This document shows, one piece after another, positions 1 to 8,819 of a DNA stretch of 39,886 nucleotides; positions within the stretch are counted from its first letter, which is position 1, and the number at the start of each line of letters is the position of its first letter. Below the pieces are notes generated by a model. The model was not told where the DNA came from, made no database searches, and worked only from the letters and a program-made list of their open reading frames with translations. The DNA comes from UBA9554 sp038205135 (GTDB lineage: Bacteria; Pseudomonadota; Alphaproteobacteria; Rhodobacterales; Rhodobacteraceae), in NCBI GenBank assembly GCA_038205135.1, contig JBBRCF010000017.1, positions 1-39,886 of the forward strand, given 5' to 3'. Position numbers and translations under genes: made by a program.

Positions 1-111
1 TTTCACCGTCGCCTGTTGCGCCCTGACGAGCCGTTCCACTAGGGCGCCTCTCTTGCTCCGACGGCGCGGGTCAGGTATCACACCAGTCTGAATGACTGTC
101 AGGACTGACCG
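1..111. other. left edge, leader of prfB
   Basis: No gene can be assigned here. All three plus frames are open only briefly, so the tail of an upstream gene cannot be told from chance. A small inverted repeat (CAGTC at 84-88, GACTG at 94-98) lies just before the prfB ribosome binding site. Confidence 0.4.
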
Positions 112-1236
112 ATGCGCGCCGACGCCCAGAACACCGTTGCCGAAATCGAAAAATCCATTTCGCTGTTGAAACAGCGGATGGATTGGGAAACGGCGTCCTA
201 CCGGCTGGAAGAATTCAACGCCCGCGTCGAAGACCCGACCCTGTGGAACGACCCCGAAAAAGCGCAGAAGCTGATGCGCGAACGGCAGATGCTGCTGGAC
301 GCGTTCACGGCGGTGAAAAAGCTGCAACAGGATCTGCAGGATAACGTCGATCTGATCGAACTGGGCGAGATGGAATCGGACGAAGGCGTGGTGACGGAAG
401 CCGAAGCCGCACTGAAAACCTTGCAGGCGCTAGCCGCCGAGAAAGAGTTGGAAGCGCTGCTGAACGGCGAAGCTGACGCCAACGACACCTTCCTTGAAGT
501 CAACGCCGGCGCAGGTGGCACCGAAAGCTGTGACTGGGCGTCGATGCTGGCACGGATGTATTCCCGCTGGGCCGAGCGCAAGGGCTACAAGGTCGAGATC
601 CAGTCGGTGAACTATGGCGAAGAGGCCGGGATCAAATCCATCACCTACAAGATATCGGGCCATAACGCCTATGGCTGGCTGAAATCCGAATCCGGTGTGC
701 ATCGGCTTGTCCGCATTTCGCCCTACGATTCAGCGGCGCGGCGGCACACGTCGTTCACCTCGATCTGGGTCTATCCGGTGGTTGATGACAACATCGAGAT
801 CGAGGTGCAGGACAAGGATATCCGCATCGACACCTACCGGTCCTCCGGTGCGGGCGGCCAGCACGTCAACAAGACCGACTCTGCCGTGCGCATCACGCAC
901 TTTCCATCCGGCATCGTGGTGACGTCGTCGGAAAAATCCCAGCATCAGAACCGCGACATCGCCATGAAAACGCTGAAATCGCGGCTCTATCAGTTGGAAC
1001 TGGACAAACGCAACGCCGCCACCAACGCCGCCCACGAGGCCAAGGGCGACGCGGGCTGGGGCAACCAGATCCGATCCTATGTGTTGCAGCCCTATCAGAT
1101 GGTGAAAGATCTGCGGACCGGCCATGAAACCTCTGACACTCAGGGTGTGCTGGACGGCGAGATCGACGGGTTCATGGCGGCGACACTGGCGCTGGACGTG
1201 GCGGGCAAATCGCGGGCCGAAGCGAACGCGGGCTGA
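112..1236 (+). CDS. prfB: peptide chain release factor 2 (RF2)
   Basis: RF2 reads UGA and UAA stop codons in the ribosomal A site and triggers release of the finished protein. The 374-residue product has the GGQ catalytic motif at residues 248-250 inside SSGAGGQHVN. The codon-reading tripeptide is SPY at 203-205, where E. coli has SPF; the context HRLVRISPYDS is otherwise typical of RF2. AGGA at 101-104 lies 7 bases before the ATG and supports this start. The reading frame is unbroken from the start, so the +1 programmed frameshift that controls prfB in E. coli is absent. Length is normal (365 in E. coli). RF1 and PrmC, which methylates this GGQ glutamine, are also in the window. Confidence 0.97.
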   Translation: MRADAQNTVAEIEKSISLLKQRMDWETASYRLEEFNARVEDPTLWNDPEKAQKLMRERQMLLDAFTAVKKLQQDLQDNVDLIELGEMESDEGVVTEAEAALKTLQALAAEKELEALLNGEADANDTFLEVNAGAGGTESCDWASMLARMYSRWAERKGYKVEIQSVNYGEEAGIKSITYKISGHNAYGWLKSESGVHRLVRISPYDSAARRHTSFTSIWVYPVVDDNIEIEVQDKDIRIDTYRSSGAGGQHVNKTDSAVRITHFPSGIVVTSSEKSQHQNRDIAMKTLKSRLYQLELDKRNAATNAAHEAKGDAGWGNQIRSYVLQPYQMVKDLRTGHETSDTQGVLDGEIDGFMAATLALDVAGKSRAEANAG

Positions 1237-1320
1237 TCGCCCCGCTTGCGCATTAAGGTCTGATCGCCTCTTGTCCTTGCGCGCGGCCCCGACCACTGTC
1301 GCGGCAAAACGGGGGGCACC

Positions 1321-2739
1321 ATGGACGATATCCTGAACCGCAACGCATTGGATATTTCAGCGGCGTTAGGCGCGGGCGAGATTTCCGCTGTCGAATTGAT
1401 GCAGGCAACGCTGGCGCGGATCGACGCCACCAATCCGTCCGTCAACGCCATCGTGGCAATGCCGGACGCTGATACGCTGCTGGCTGCGGCCCATGCGGCG
1501 GACGCCGCCCCGTGCAAGGGCTGGCTGCATGGGATCCCCGTGGCGGTCAAGGATCTGGCCAATGTCGCGGGGCTGCGCACGTCATGGGGATCACCGCTGT
1601 TCAAGGATTTCGTGGCCCCCGCCGATGATCTGGCGATCGGGCGGATGCGGGATGCCGGCGCGCTGTTCATCGGCAAGACCAACACGCCGGAATTCGGGCT
1701 GGGCAGTCACACCTTCAATCCGGTGCATGGCACGACACGCAACCCCTATGACCTGAATCGCTCTGCGGGCGGATCGTCGGGCGGCGCGGGTGTCGCGCTG
1801 GCGATGCGGCAGGTCTGTGTCGCGGACGGGTCCGACATGATGGGCAGTTTGCGCAACCCCGCGGGGTGGAACAACGTCTATGGCCATCGCCCGACCTGGG
1901 GTCTGGTGCCGAATGACCCGGTGGGCGATGTCTATATGCACCCTCTGGCCACGCTGGGCCCGATGGCGCGCAGCCCGCGCGATTTGGCCGCGTTGCTGGA
2001 AACCCAAAGCGGTCGTGACCCCCGCATGCCGCTGTCACGCGACGCCGGCCCGCTGATCCCCGCGCCGGGCGATCATCTGCGCGGGGCGCGCCTGGGATGG
2101 CTAGGCGATTGGGGCGGGGCATGGCCGATGGAGGCTGGTGTTATCGCCACCTGCGAGGCTGCGCTGGTTCAGATGCAGGGGCTGGGCGCGCATGTCGATC
2201 CGCTGCCCGCGCCGTTCCCGGCTGCGGAAATATGGCAAAGCTGGCTGGGCCTGCGCGCCTTTGCCAATGCCGCCCGGCTGGGCGTGTTCTATCATGATCC
2301 TGTCAAACGCGCCGGCCTGAAACCGGATGCGGTGTGGGAAATCGAGACGGGTCTGGCCCTGAATGCGCCCGACATCCTTGCGCTGTCGGCGATGCGGTCG
2401 CGCTGGTATCAGGTGGCGGCGAAACTGTTCGAAACCTATGACGCGCTGATCCTGCCCACCGCGCAGGTCTGGCCGTTCCCGGTCGAATGGGTCAGCCCGC
2501 CCGCCATCGCGGGCCGCGCCATGGACACCTATCACCGCTGGATGGAGGTGGTGGTGCCCGCCGCGCTGATCGGCCTGCCCGTCACCGCCGTGCCCGCCGG
2601 GTTCGGGGCTGCGGGCCTGCCGATGGGATTGCAGATCATCGGCCCCACCGGCAGCGACGCCCGGCTGTTGCAACTGGCGCAGCATTGGCATCAGGCGACC
2701 GATTGGCCCAATCTGCGCCGCCCCGCGGAGCCTGTTTGA
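1321..2739 (+). CDS. amidase-signature family amidase
   Basis: This is a 472-residue hydrolase of the amidase signature (AS) family, which cleaves carboxamides with a Ser-cisSer-Lys triad. The triad can be placed: Lys77 in VAVKDL, cis-Ser152 in the GGSSGG motif (150-155), and the nucleophile Ser176 in MGSLRNPA. The 99- and 24-residue spacings match fatty acid amide hydrolase. It is unlikely to be GatA, because no gatB or gatC lies nearby and the C-terminal half is unlike GatA. There is no signal peptide, so it is cytoplasmic. The substrate cannot be read from sequence. It follows prfB by 84 bases on the same strand. The ribosome binding site is weak (a G run at 1311-1316). Confidence 0.85.
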   Translation: MDDILNRNALDISAALGAGEISAVELMQATLARIDATNPSVNAIVAMPDADTLLAAAHAADAAPCKGWLHGIPVAVKDLANVAGLRTSWGSPLFKDFVAPADDLAIGRMRDAGALFIGKTNTPEFGLGSHTFNPVHGTTRNPYDLNRSAGGSSGGAGVALAMRQVCVADGSDMMGSLRNPAGWNNVYGHRPTWGLVPNDPVGDVYMHPLATLGPMARSPRDLAALLETQSGRDPRMPLSRDAGPLIPAPGDHLRGARLGWLGDWGGAWPMEAGVIATCEAALVQMQGLGAHVDPLPAPFPAAEIWQSWLGLRAFANAARLGVFYHDPVKRAGLKPDAVWEIETGLALNAPDILALSAMRSRWYQVAAKLFETYDALILPTAQVWPFPVEWVSPPAIAGRAMDTYHRWMEVVVPAALIGLPVTAVPAGFGAAGLPMGLQIIGPTGSDARLLQLAQHWHQATDWPNLRRPAEPV

Positions 2740-2829
2740 TCTGATCGCTTGATTTTCCACCCCGCCCCGCGCCAATATATTCCGAAACGCGCATAAGTGC
2801 GGTTGCCCGTCGCGGGCCAAGGGGGAATG

Positions 2830-3666
2830 ATGATCAAGGAACTGCCACATGGCGTGCCACCTCTGGGTAGCGTGACGTTGCCGTTACTGGGCGAGGCGCT
2901 GCGAAGGTCGGTTGCCGACTTGCGCCGGGCGCCGGTGTTCGGGCTGATCTTTGCAGCGGTTTATGTTGCACTTGGCCTGTTCATGGTCTGGATTACCTGG
3001 ATCACCGGGCAAACCTATTGGCTGATCTTTGCTGCGGTCGGATTTCCGCTGGTCGGGCCCTTTGCCGCGGTCGGGCTGTACGAAGTCAGCCGCCGTCTGG
3101 CCGACGATCAGCCTCTGGACCTGTACCAGATCTTTGGCGTGGTGCTGTTGCAGGGCCGCCGGCAGTTGCCGATGATGTCCGCGCTGGTGCTGTTCATTTT
3201 CCTGGCGTGGTTTTTTCTGGGCCACATGATCTTTGCGCTGTTCATGGGCCTGTCGGTGATGACCAACGTGTCGTCCAGCCTCGAAATTTTCATGACCCCG
3301 AACGGTCTGCTGATGCTGGCCATCGGCACCCTTGTGGGCGGGGCCTTTGCGCTGTTGTTGTTCATGACCATGGTGATTTCGCTGCCCATGCTGCTGGACC
3401 GCGAGGTGGATTGCATCACCGCGATGATCGCCAGCTTTCAGACCGTCGTGCAGAACCCCGCGCCGATGCTGGCCTGGGGGTTGTTCATCGCGGTGCTGAC
3501 ATTCGTCGGCATGGTGCCGCTGTTTCTGGGGCTGTTTTTCACTTTGCCGCTGTTTGGCCATGCAACCTGGCATCTGTACCGGTTGATCGTGCAGCAAGGC
3601 ATCGACGAACTGGCCGCAGAGGGCGACATCCCGTATGTTGACGACCCGTCAGTAAAGTCCGCCTGA
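2830..3666 (+). CDS. DUF2189 integral membrane protein
   Basis: This is a 278-residue multi-pass membrane protein that resembles the DUF2189 family, whose function is unknown. Hydrophobic segments lie roughly at residues 37-59, 63-84, 115-145, 160-188 and 213-245. The short polar stretches (SRRLADDQPLDL, DREVDCITAM) fit cytoplasmic loops. The start is placed at the second of two adjacent ATGs (2827 and 2830), because the strong AAGGGGG at 2819-2825 is too close to the first. A GTG at 2797 is also possible but has no ribosome binding site. Its last 18 bases overlap the end of mrcA on the other strand. Confidence 0.75.
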   Translation: MIKELPHGVPPLGSVTLPLLGEALRRSVADLRRAPVFGLIFAAVYVALGLFMVWITWITGQTYWLIFAAVGFPLVGPFAAVGLYEVSRRLADDQPLDLYQIFGVVLLQGRRQLPMMSALVLFIFLAWFFLGHMIFALFMGLSVMTNVSSSLEIFMTPNGLLMLAIGTLVGGAFALLLFMTMVISLPMLLDREVDCITAMIASFQTVVQNPAPMLAWGLFIAVLTFVGMVPLFLGLFFTLPLFGHATWHLYRLIVQQGIDELAAEGDIPYVDDPSVKSA

Positions 3667-6204
3667 CGACAGGTTGCCAAAGCTGGACCTCGGCCCGACC
3701 ACGGCCTTCTTGCCGGTTGACGTGATGACTTGCTTGCCGGACCGCCTGCTCAGTTCTTCGACCAGCGGCAGGTTCGACCCCATGGCAAAACCGCCGTCAA
3801 AAGTGACGCCAAAGATCGGCTCTTCGCCCTCGCGGAAGAATTCGGCCACCACGTGGTCGCCGCTGGCATCATCCGAAAGCCGCGCCCCGGAGAAACGGTC
3901 GATCTTGATGAACTGGCCGCCATCGGGGATGCTGAACCGGCCTCCGCCGTACTTTTTGGTCGCTTCCAGCATGAATTCCTGAAACACCGGGCCGCAGACC
4001 CCACCGCCCGAAGCGCTGTCGCCCATCGACTGCGGCGTGTCATAGCCGATGTAGCAGCCTGCCACGATGGAATTCGTGAACCCCACAAACCAGACATCCA
4101 GCGAATCGTTTGTCGTGCCGGTCTTGCCCGCGACGGGCACCGGCAGCTTGATGGAACCGCGCGCGGTGCCACGTTCGACCACGCCCGCCAGCATCGAGGT
4201 CAACTGATAGGCCGTGATATCGTTCATCACCCGTTCCCGGTCGGATGCGATGGTGGGCGACAGCGCCGGGTCCAGATCGGGATTGGCGCAATCGACGCAG
4301 ACCCGTTTGTCATGGCGGTAGATCGTGGCGCCGTTGCGATCCTGCACACGGTCCACCAGCGTGGGTTCCACCCGTTCGCCGCCATTGGCGAACATCGCAT
4401 AGGCGGCCACCATACGGTACAGCGTGGTTTCTTCGGCCCCCAGCGAATTGGCCAGAAACGGGTTCATCCGGTCATAGACGCCAAACCGTTCGGCATAGTC
4501 GGCGATGACGTCCATGCCCACTTCCTGGGCCAGACGCACGGTCATCAGGTTGCGCGACTGTTCGATGCCGGTGCGCATCGGCGTCGGGCCATAGAATTTG
4601 TCGGACGAATTCTTGGGCCGCCACAGGCCTTGCGGGGTGTCCACCTCGATCGGCGCGTCGATGACGATGGTGGCGGGTGTATAGCCGCTGTCCAGCGCCG
4701 CCGCATAGACAAAGGGTTTGAACGATGACCCCGGTTGACGCCGGGCCTGCGTCGCGCGGTTGAACACCGAATGCTGATAGCTGAACCCGCCCTGCATCGC
4801 GATCACGCGGCCGGAATTGACGTCCATCGCCATGAATCCGCCCTGCACCTCGGGCACCTGCCGCAGGGTCCAGCGCACGAAGGCCCCGGTGGTATCGTCG
4901 GTCATCGCGCGCACATGCACCACATCGCCGGCTTCCAGCAGGTCTTCGGGGCGCTGCGCCTTTTTGCCAAGTTTGCCGTCTTCCCGCCGTTTGCGCGCCC
5001 ATTGCACATCTTTGGCGGTGATCCAGTGCCCGTCGGCATCATCCGGCATGCCTTCGATCCCGATGCGGGCCCCGTCCTCGCCGAACCCCAGCACCACTGC
5101 GGGATACCACGGCGCGTCCAGCAAGATGTCGCGGGCCATCACGGTCTTGGCCAGCGCGTCGCGCCAGGCGGCGTCATTATCCAGCACCTCGGCGGGCAAC
5201 TTGACCCGCGTTCCACGCCAGACCCCGGTGCCGCGGTCGAACTTTTCCAGCGCGCGGCGCAGCGCAACGGCGGCCTGCACCTGCATGTCGGGGTCGACGG
5301 TGGCCCGGATCGACAACCCGCCGGAAAAGAATTCTTCCTCGGAATAGCGGACCGACAACTGCCGCCGGATTTCATCGGTGAAATAATCGCGCGGCGGCAC
5401 CGTGGACCGGAAACTGTCCAGTGCGCCAGATTGCACCGTCTGCAACGTCATGGCACGTTCGCTGTCATGGGTCGCCCGGGTGATATAGCCATCATCCAGC
5501 AGCCGGCCCAGCACGTAGTTGCGGCGATCCATGGCATAATCGTAATTCCGCACCGGATGCAGATCGGACGGCTGTTTCGGCAGCGCCGCCAGATAGGCAG
5601 CCTCGCCTGCTGTCAGTTCATCCAGCGACTTGTTGAAATAGGTCTGGGCGGCGGCGGCCACGCCATAGGCGTTCTGACCCAGAAAAATCTCGTTCAGATA
5701 CAGTTCGAGGATATGGTCCCGCCCAAGGCTGCTGACCGCCCGTACCGCCAGCAGCATTTCGCGGACCTTGCGTTCGGCGCTGCGCGACCCGTCCAGCAGG
5801 AAATTCTTCATCACCTGCATCGGGATGGTCGACGCGCCACGCACCGTGTCACCACCCGACGCGGCCGCATCCCAGACCGCCGACATCACGCCTTTGATGT
5901 CGACACCGGGATGCGAGTAGAAATTCTGGTCCTCTGCCGCGATGAACGCGAATTTCACCAGATCGGGGATTTCCTCGACCGGGGTGAACAGACGGCGTTC
6001 GACGGCAAATTCGTCGATGATCTGGCCAGATCCCGAATAGATCCGGCTGATGGTTTTCGGCGAATACTGCGCCAGGCTTTCATAGCTGGGCAGATCACGG
6101 CCATAGATGTAGAACACCGCCCCGATGGACAACGCCGCAGCGAATGTCCCCAGTGTCACCAGGGTGAACAGGCCCCCCAGCAAGGACATTACGAAACGAA
6201 CCAC
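3649..6204 (-). CDS. mrcA: penicillin-binding protein 1A
   Basis: This bifunctional class A PBP polymerises and crosslinks peptidoglycan from the outer face of the inner membrane. The 851-residue protein has one N-terminal membrane anchor (about residues 5-35). A GT51 glycosyltransferase domain follows, with catalytic Glu91 in AAEDQNF and a second conserved Glu172 in NEIFLG. After an insert of about 130 residues typical of PBP1A comes the transpeptidase domain, with SSFK (nucleophile Ser493, Lys496), SRN (550-552) and KTGT (694-697). The start is GTG with GGAAAGG 7 bases upstream. The 3' end overlaps the DUF2189 gene tail to tail. amiC lies 106 bases upstream on the same strand, giving a small cell-wall group. 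Confidence 0.97.
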   Translation of the reverse strand: MVRFVMSLLGGLFTLVTLGTFAAALSIGAVFYIYGRDLPSYESLAQYSPKTISRIYSGSGQIIDEFAVERRLFTPVEEIPDLVKFAFIAAEDQNFYSHPGVDIKGVMSAVWDAAASGGDTVRGASTIPMQVMKNFLLDGSRSAERKVREMLLAVRAVSSLGRDHILELYLNEIFLGQNAYGVAAAAQTYFNKSLDELTAGEAAYLAALPKQPSDLHPVRNYDYAMDRRNYVLGRLLDDGYITRATHDSERAMTLQTVQSGALDSFRSTVPPRDYFTDEIRRQLSVRYSEEEFFSGGLSIRATVDPDMQVQAAVALRRALEKFDRGTGVWRGTRVKLPAEVLDNDAAWRDALAKTVMARDILLDAPWYPAVVLGFGEDGARIGIEGMPDDADGHWITAKDVQWARKRREDGKLGKKAQRPEDLLEAGDVVHVRAMTDDTTGAFVRWTLRQVPEVQGGFMAMDVNSGRVIAMQGGFSYQHSVFNRATQARRQPGSSFKPFVYAAALDSGYTPATIVIDAPIEVDTPQGLWRPKNSSDKFYGPTPMRTGIEQSRNLMTVRLAQEVGMDVIADYAERFGVYDRMNPFLANSLGAEETTLYRMVAAYAMFANGGERVEPTLVDRVQDRNGATIYRHDKRVCVDCANPDLDPALSPTIASDRERVMNDITAYQLTSMLAGVVERGTARGSIKLPVPVAGKTGTTNDSLDVWFVGFTNSIVAGCYIGYDTPQSMGDSASGGGVCGPVFQEFMLEATKKYGGGRFSIPDGGQFIKIDRFSGARLSDDASGDHVVAEFFREGEEPIFGVTFDGGFAMGSNLPLVEELSRRSGKQVITSTGKKAVVGPRSSFGNLSSGGLY

Positions 6205-6256
6205 CGGCCAACCTTTCCATGTGTGCCCGCGTCATTACACCTTGCGCAGCACAGCG

Positions 6257-6303
6257 TCAAAACACAAACGGCGGAACTGCGCCGACCGGAATGGCATTCC
6301 GCC
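6257..6303 (-). terminator. candidate intrinsic terminator after amiC
   Basis: Read on the minus strand, GGCGGAA (6303-6297) pairs with TTCCGCC (6276-6270). It is followed by the T-rich run GTTTGTGTTTT (6269-6259). The hairpin starts 8 bases after the amiC stop, so it could separate amiC from mrcA. The loop of about 20 bases is long and itself contains CGGAATGGCATTCCG (6287-6301), which can form an alternative stem. Confidence 0.5.
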
Positions 6304-6310
6304 CCCCCGG

Positions 6311-7513
6311 TCATTGTCGCACCAGCCCGGCGCGGGCGGCATCCGCGAGGACCCAGTCCTCCAGCCCCATGCGAATGGCCACGGCCATCCGGGCGCGAAA
6401 ATCCGGATCGATCAGATTGGCCAGATCGCGCGGGCTTGACAGGAAACCGACCTCGATCAGCAGCGACGGTATATCCGCCGCCTTCAGCACCGAAAACGCC
6501 CCGCGCCGCAGCGGGCGGCGGTTCAGCGGCAGATCATTGGCACCGATCGACGCGATCAGCGCCTCGGCCATCGCCTCGGCCCGCGGGGTAGTTTCCATGC
6601 GCGCCAGATCCATCAGCACGACGGCGACCTGATCATCCTGCCCGCTGAGGTCCACCCCAGACAGCAGCGAGTCGCGGTCATGCCGTTCCGCCAGCAGCGC
6701 GGTCGCCTCGTCGCTGGCGCTGTCGGACAACAGATGCAATGCGGTGCCGGTCGCCTGACCTTCGGCCAGCGCATCAGCGTGCAGCGACAGGAACAGGTCG
6801 GCCCGCATGGCGTGCGCAAAAGCGACGCGCTGTTCCAGCGACACGAACCGGTCATCGGTGCGGGTCAACACCACATCGAACCGGCCGGACCGGCGCAATT
6901 CTTCGGCCAGTTCCTGCGCAAAGGTCAGCATCAGCGCCTTTTCGGTATGGCCGTCGCGGTCCGCCCCCGGATCGATACCGCCATGCCCGGGGTCCAGCAC
7001 CACGATCAGGGGCGCACCCGGCGCGCGCGGCGCAGGCGCGGTCAGTGCGGGCGCGGGCAGATCCCAGCGGGGATCGCGCGGCGCGCCCGTGGTGGCGGCA
7101 AACCCTGCGTCATCCGTTGGCGCCAGCACCAGCCGCAGCGCCGCGCGCCCGGTGTCCTGCGCCACCTGCAACCCCGCCGTGCGCACCGCCATCGGCCCCG
7201 CCAATTCCAGCACCATCCGTGTCCAGCCCGGCTGGAATCGCCCGGTGCGCACCGAAGTGACGACGGTCGAGCGGTCAAAATCGGGCGGCAGTCCGGCAAA
7301 ATCCAGCTCGCGGAAATCCATCACCAACCGGTGCGGCGCATCCAGCGTGAACAGCCGCCACGGCACGCCCTGCGACAGACCCAGATCCAGCACCACCGTA
7401 TCGGCCTGATCCACCAGCGCCGCCGCACCATCGATCCGCGCCAGCGCGCCAAATTCAGCAGCCGCCCGCAACGGCCACAGCGCCAGCACCAGCAGGGTCA
7501 ACAGACGGATCAT
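6311..7513 (-). CDS. amiC: N-acetylmuramoyl-L-alanine amidase (AmiC type)
   Basis: This periplasmic zinc amidase removes stem peptides from peptidoglycan and in the family helps daughter cells separate. The 400-residue product begins with a signal peptide (residues 1-19, ending RAAA). An AMIN domain (about 22-130), which targets septal wall, is followed by a Pro/Ala-rich linker (about 144-168) and an Amidase_3 domain. The zinc ligands are visible: His177 in DPGHGG, Glu191 in TEKAL and His245 in LSLHAD, with catalytic Glu354 in LIEVGFLS. The start at 7513 is preferred over the ATG seven codons upstream because GAGGT sits 4 bases before it and it puts the signal peptide at the N-terminus. Confidence 0.93.
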   Translation of the reverse strand: MIRLLTLLVLALWPLRAAAEFGALARIDGAAALVDQADTVVLDLGLSQGVPWRLFTLDAPHRLVMDFRELDFAGLPPDFDRSTVVTSVRTGRFQPGWTRMVLELAGPMAVRTAGLQVAQDTGRAALRLVLAPTDDAGFAATTGAPRDPRWDLPAPALTAPAPRAPGAPLIVVLDPGHGGIDPGADRDGHTEKALMLTFAQELAEELRRSGRFDVVLTRTDDRFVSLEQRVAFAHAMRADLFLSLHADALAEGQATGTALHLLSDSASDEATALLAERHDRDSLLSGVDLSGQDDQVAVVLMDLARMETTPRAEAMAEALIASIGANDLPLNRRPLRRGAFSVLKAADIPSLLIEVGFLSSPRDLANLIDPDFRARMAVAIRMGLEDWVLADAARAGLVRQ

Positions 7514-7593
7514 CGGCACCTCGGTTTCACCCACGAACCCTAGCGCATCGCCGCGCGGTTTGCACGATCACGTGTAGGTCAACCGGCACGGGG

Positions 7594-8754
7594 TCAACCT
7601 TCACGGGCGGCCTGACGGTCGGCCATGAACGCCGCAAGCCGCGCCAGCCCCTCGATGATATCCGCCGTCGCCCGCGCATAGGAAAACCGCAAGGTGCCGT
7701 GCCCCCGCACCGGGTCGAAATCCAGCCCCGGCGTGACCGCCACGCCCGCCTTGTGCAGGATTTCCGCCGCAAAAGCGCGGCTGTCATCGGTCAGGTGACG
7801 CACGTCGGCGTAGATGTAGAACGCCCCGTCCGGCGGCGCGATGCGGTCGAACCCGATCCCCGGCAACCGGTCCAGCATCAGAGCGCGGTTGGCGGCGTAG
7901 ACCACCAGATTGCCCTGCAATTCGTTCGCGCAGTCCATTGCGGCCAATGCGGTCACCTGTGCGGCATGCGACGGGCAGATGAACAGGTTCTGCGCCAGCC
8001 GTTCGATGATGCGCACATGATCCGGCGGCACCACCATCCAGCCGATGCGCCAGCCGGTCATCGAATAGTATTTCGAAAACGAGTTGATCACATAGCAATC
8101 ATCGCCCAGTTCCAACGCTGTCACAGCCCGCGTGCCATATTCGATGCCGTGATAGATCTCGTCGGACAAAAAGGCCGCGCCGGTTTCGCGCGCCCAGCCC
8201 ATCAACAGCGCCAGATCATTGCGCGACAGCATGGTCCCCGTCGGATTGGCGGGCGAGGCCATCAGCAGGCCCTGCAAATTCTGCCCCGCCAGATCGGGCA
8301 CCTGCAACTGGAACCGGGCTTCGGCGCGCGCCGGAATATCCACCGCGACCAGATTCAGTGCGCGCAGGATCTGGCGATAGCTGGGATAGCCGGGCGCGCC
8401 GATGCCGACCCGGTCGCCGGCATCAAACAGCGCGGTGAACGCAAGGATGAACGCGCCCGATGACCCCGGCGTCACCACCACGCGGGCCGGATCCAGGTCC
8501 ACACCGTGCCGTTCACCGTACATCCGCGCGATGCGCGCCCGCAATTCGGGCAGGCCAAGCGCGACGGTATAGCCCAGCGGATCCGTCGCCATCGCCCCCG
8601 CCAGCGCGTCGCGCGCCCCGGCGGGGGCGGGCGTGCCCGGCTGTCCGACCTCCATGTGGATGATGCGGGTCCCCGCCGCCTCAAGCGCACGGGCCGCCTC
8701 CATCACGTCCATCACAATGAAGGGATCAACCTGTCCCCGTCGTGCCTTGCGCAT
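7594..8754 (-). CDS. class I/II PLP aminotransferase
   Basis: This fold-type I pyridoxal-phosphate aminotransferase has 386 residues. Visible residues are PGSSGAF (96-102) for the phosphate cradle, Asn170 in ANPTG, Asp198 and Tyr201 in SDEIYHG, the Schiff-base Lys228 in SFSKYYSMTGWR, and Arg236 of the same motif. It belongs to the aspartate/aromatic aminotransferase-like group; the amino acid used cannot be read from sequence. The start at 8754 is chosen over an ATG 22 codons upstream: AGGGG lies about 8 bases before it, and the extra residues would run into the divergent M48 gene's promoter. It shares a 65-base divergent intergenic region with that gene. Confidence 0.88.
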   Translation of the reverse strand: MRKARRGQVDPFIVMDVMEAARALEAAGTRIIHMEVGQPGTPAPAGARDALAGAMATDPLGYTVALGLPELRARIARMYGERHGVDLDPARVVVTPGSSGAFILAFTALFDAGDRVGIGAPGYPSYRQILRALNLVAVDIPARAEARFQLQVPDLAGQNLQGLLMASPANPTGTMLSRNDLALLMGWARETGAAFLSDEIYHGIEYGTRAVTALELGDDCYVINSFSKYYSMTGWRIGWMVVPPDHVRIIERLAQNLFICPSHAAQVTALAAMDCANELQGNLVVYAANRALMLDRLPGIGFDRIAPPDGAFYIYADVRHLTDDSRAFAAEILHKAGVAVTPGLDFDPVRGHGTLRFSYARATADIIEGLARLAAFMADRQAAREG

Positions 8755-8819
8755 TGCAACGCCCCTTTTGCTCGCCCATGCTGTTGCATGACCATTCTCA
8801 GGGATCGCCGGAGGCGTCA

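Noticed and set aside
1321..2739. amidase as GatA of the Glu-tRNA amidotransferase
   Set aside because: No gatB or gatC is present and only the shared amidase-signature core matches; the flanking parts do not look like GatA.
4735..6591. 618-codon open frame on the plus strand opposite mrcA
   Set aside because: It is a GC-driven antisense shadow rich in His, Arg, Gln and Gly with no domain, and mrcA on the other strand has every catalytic motif.
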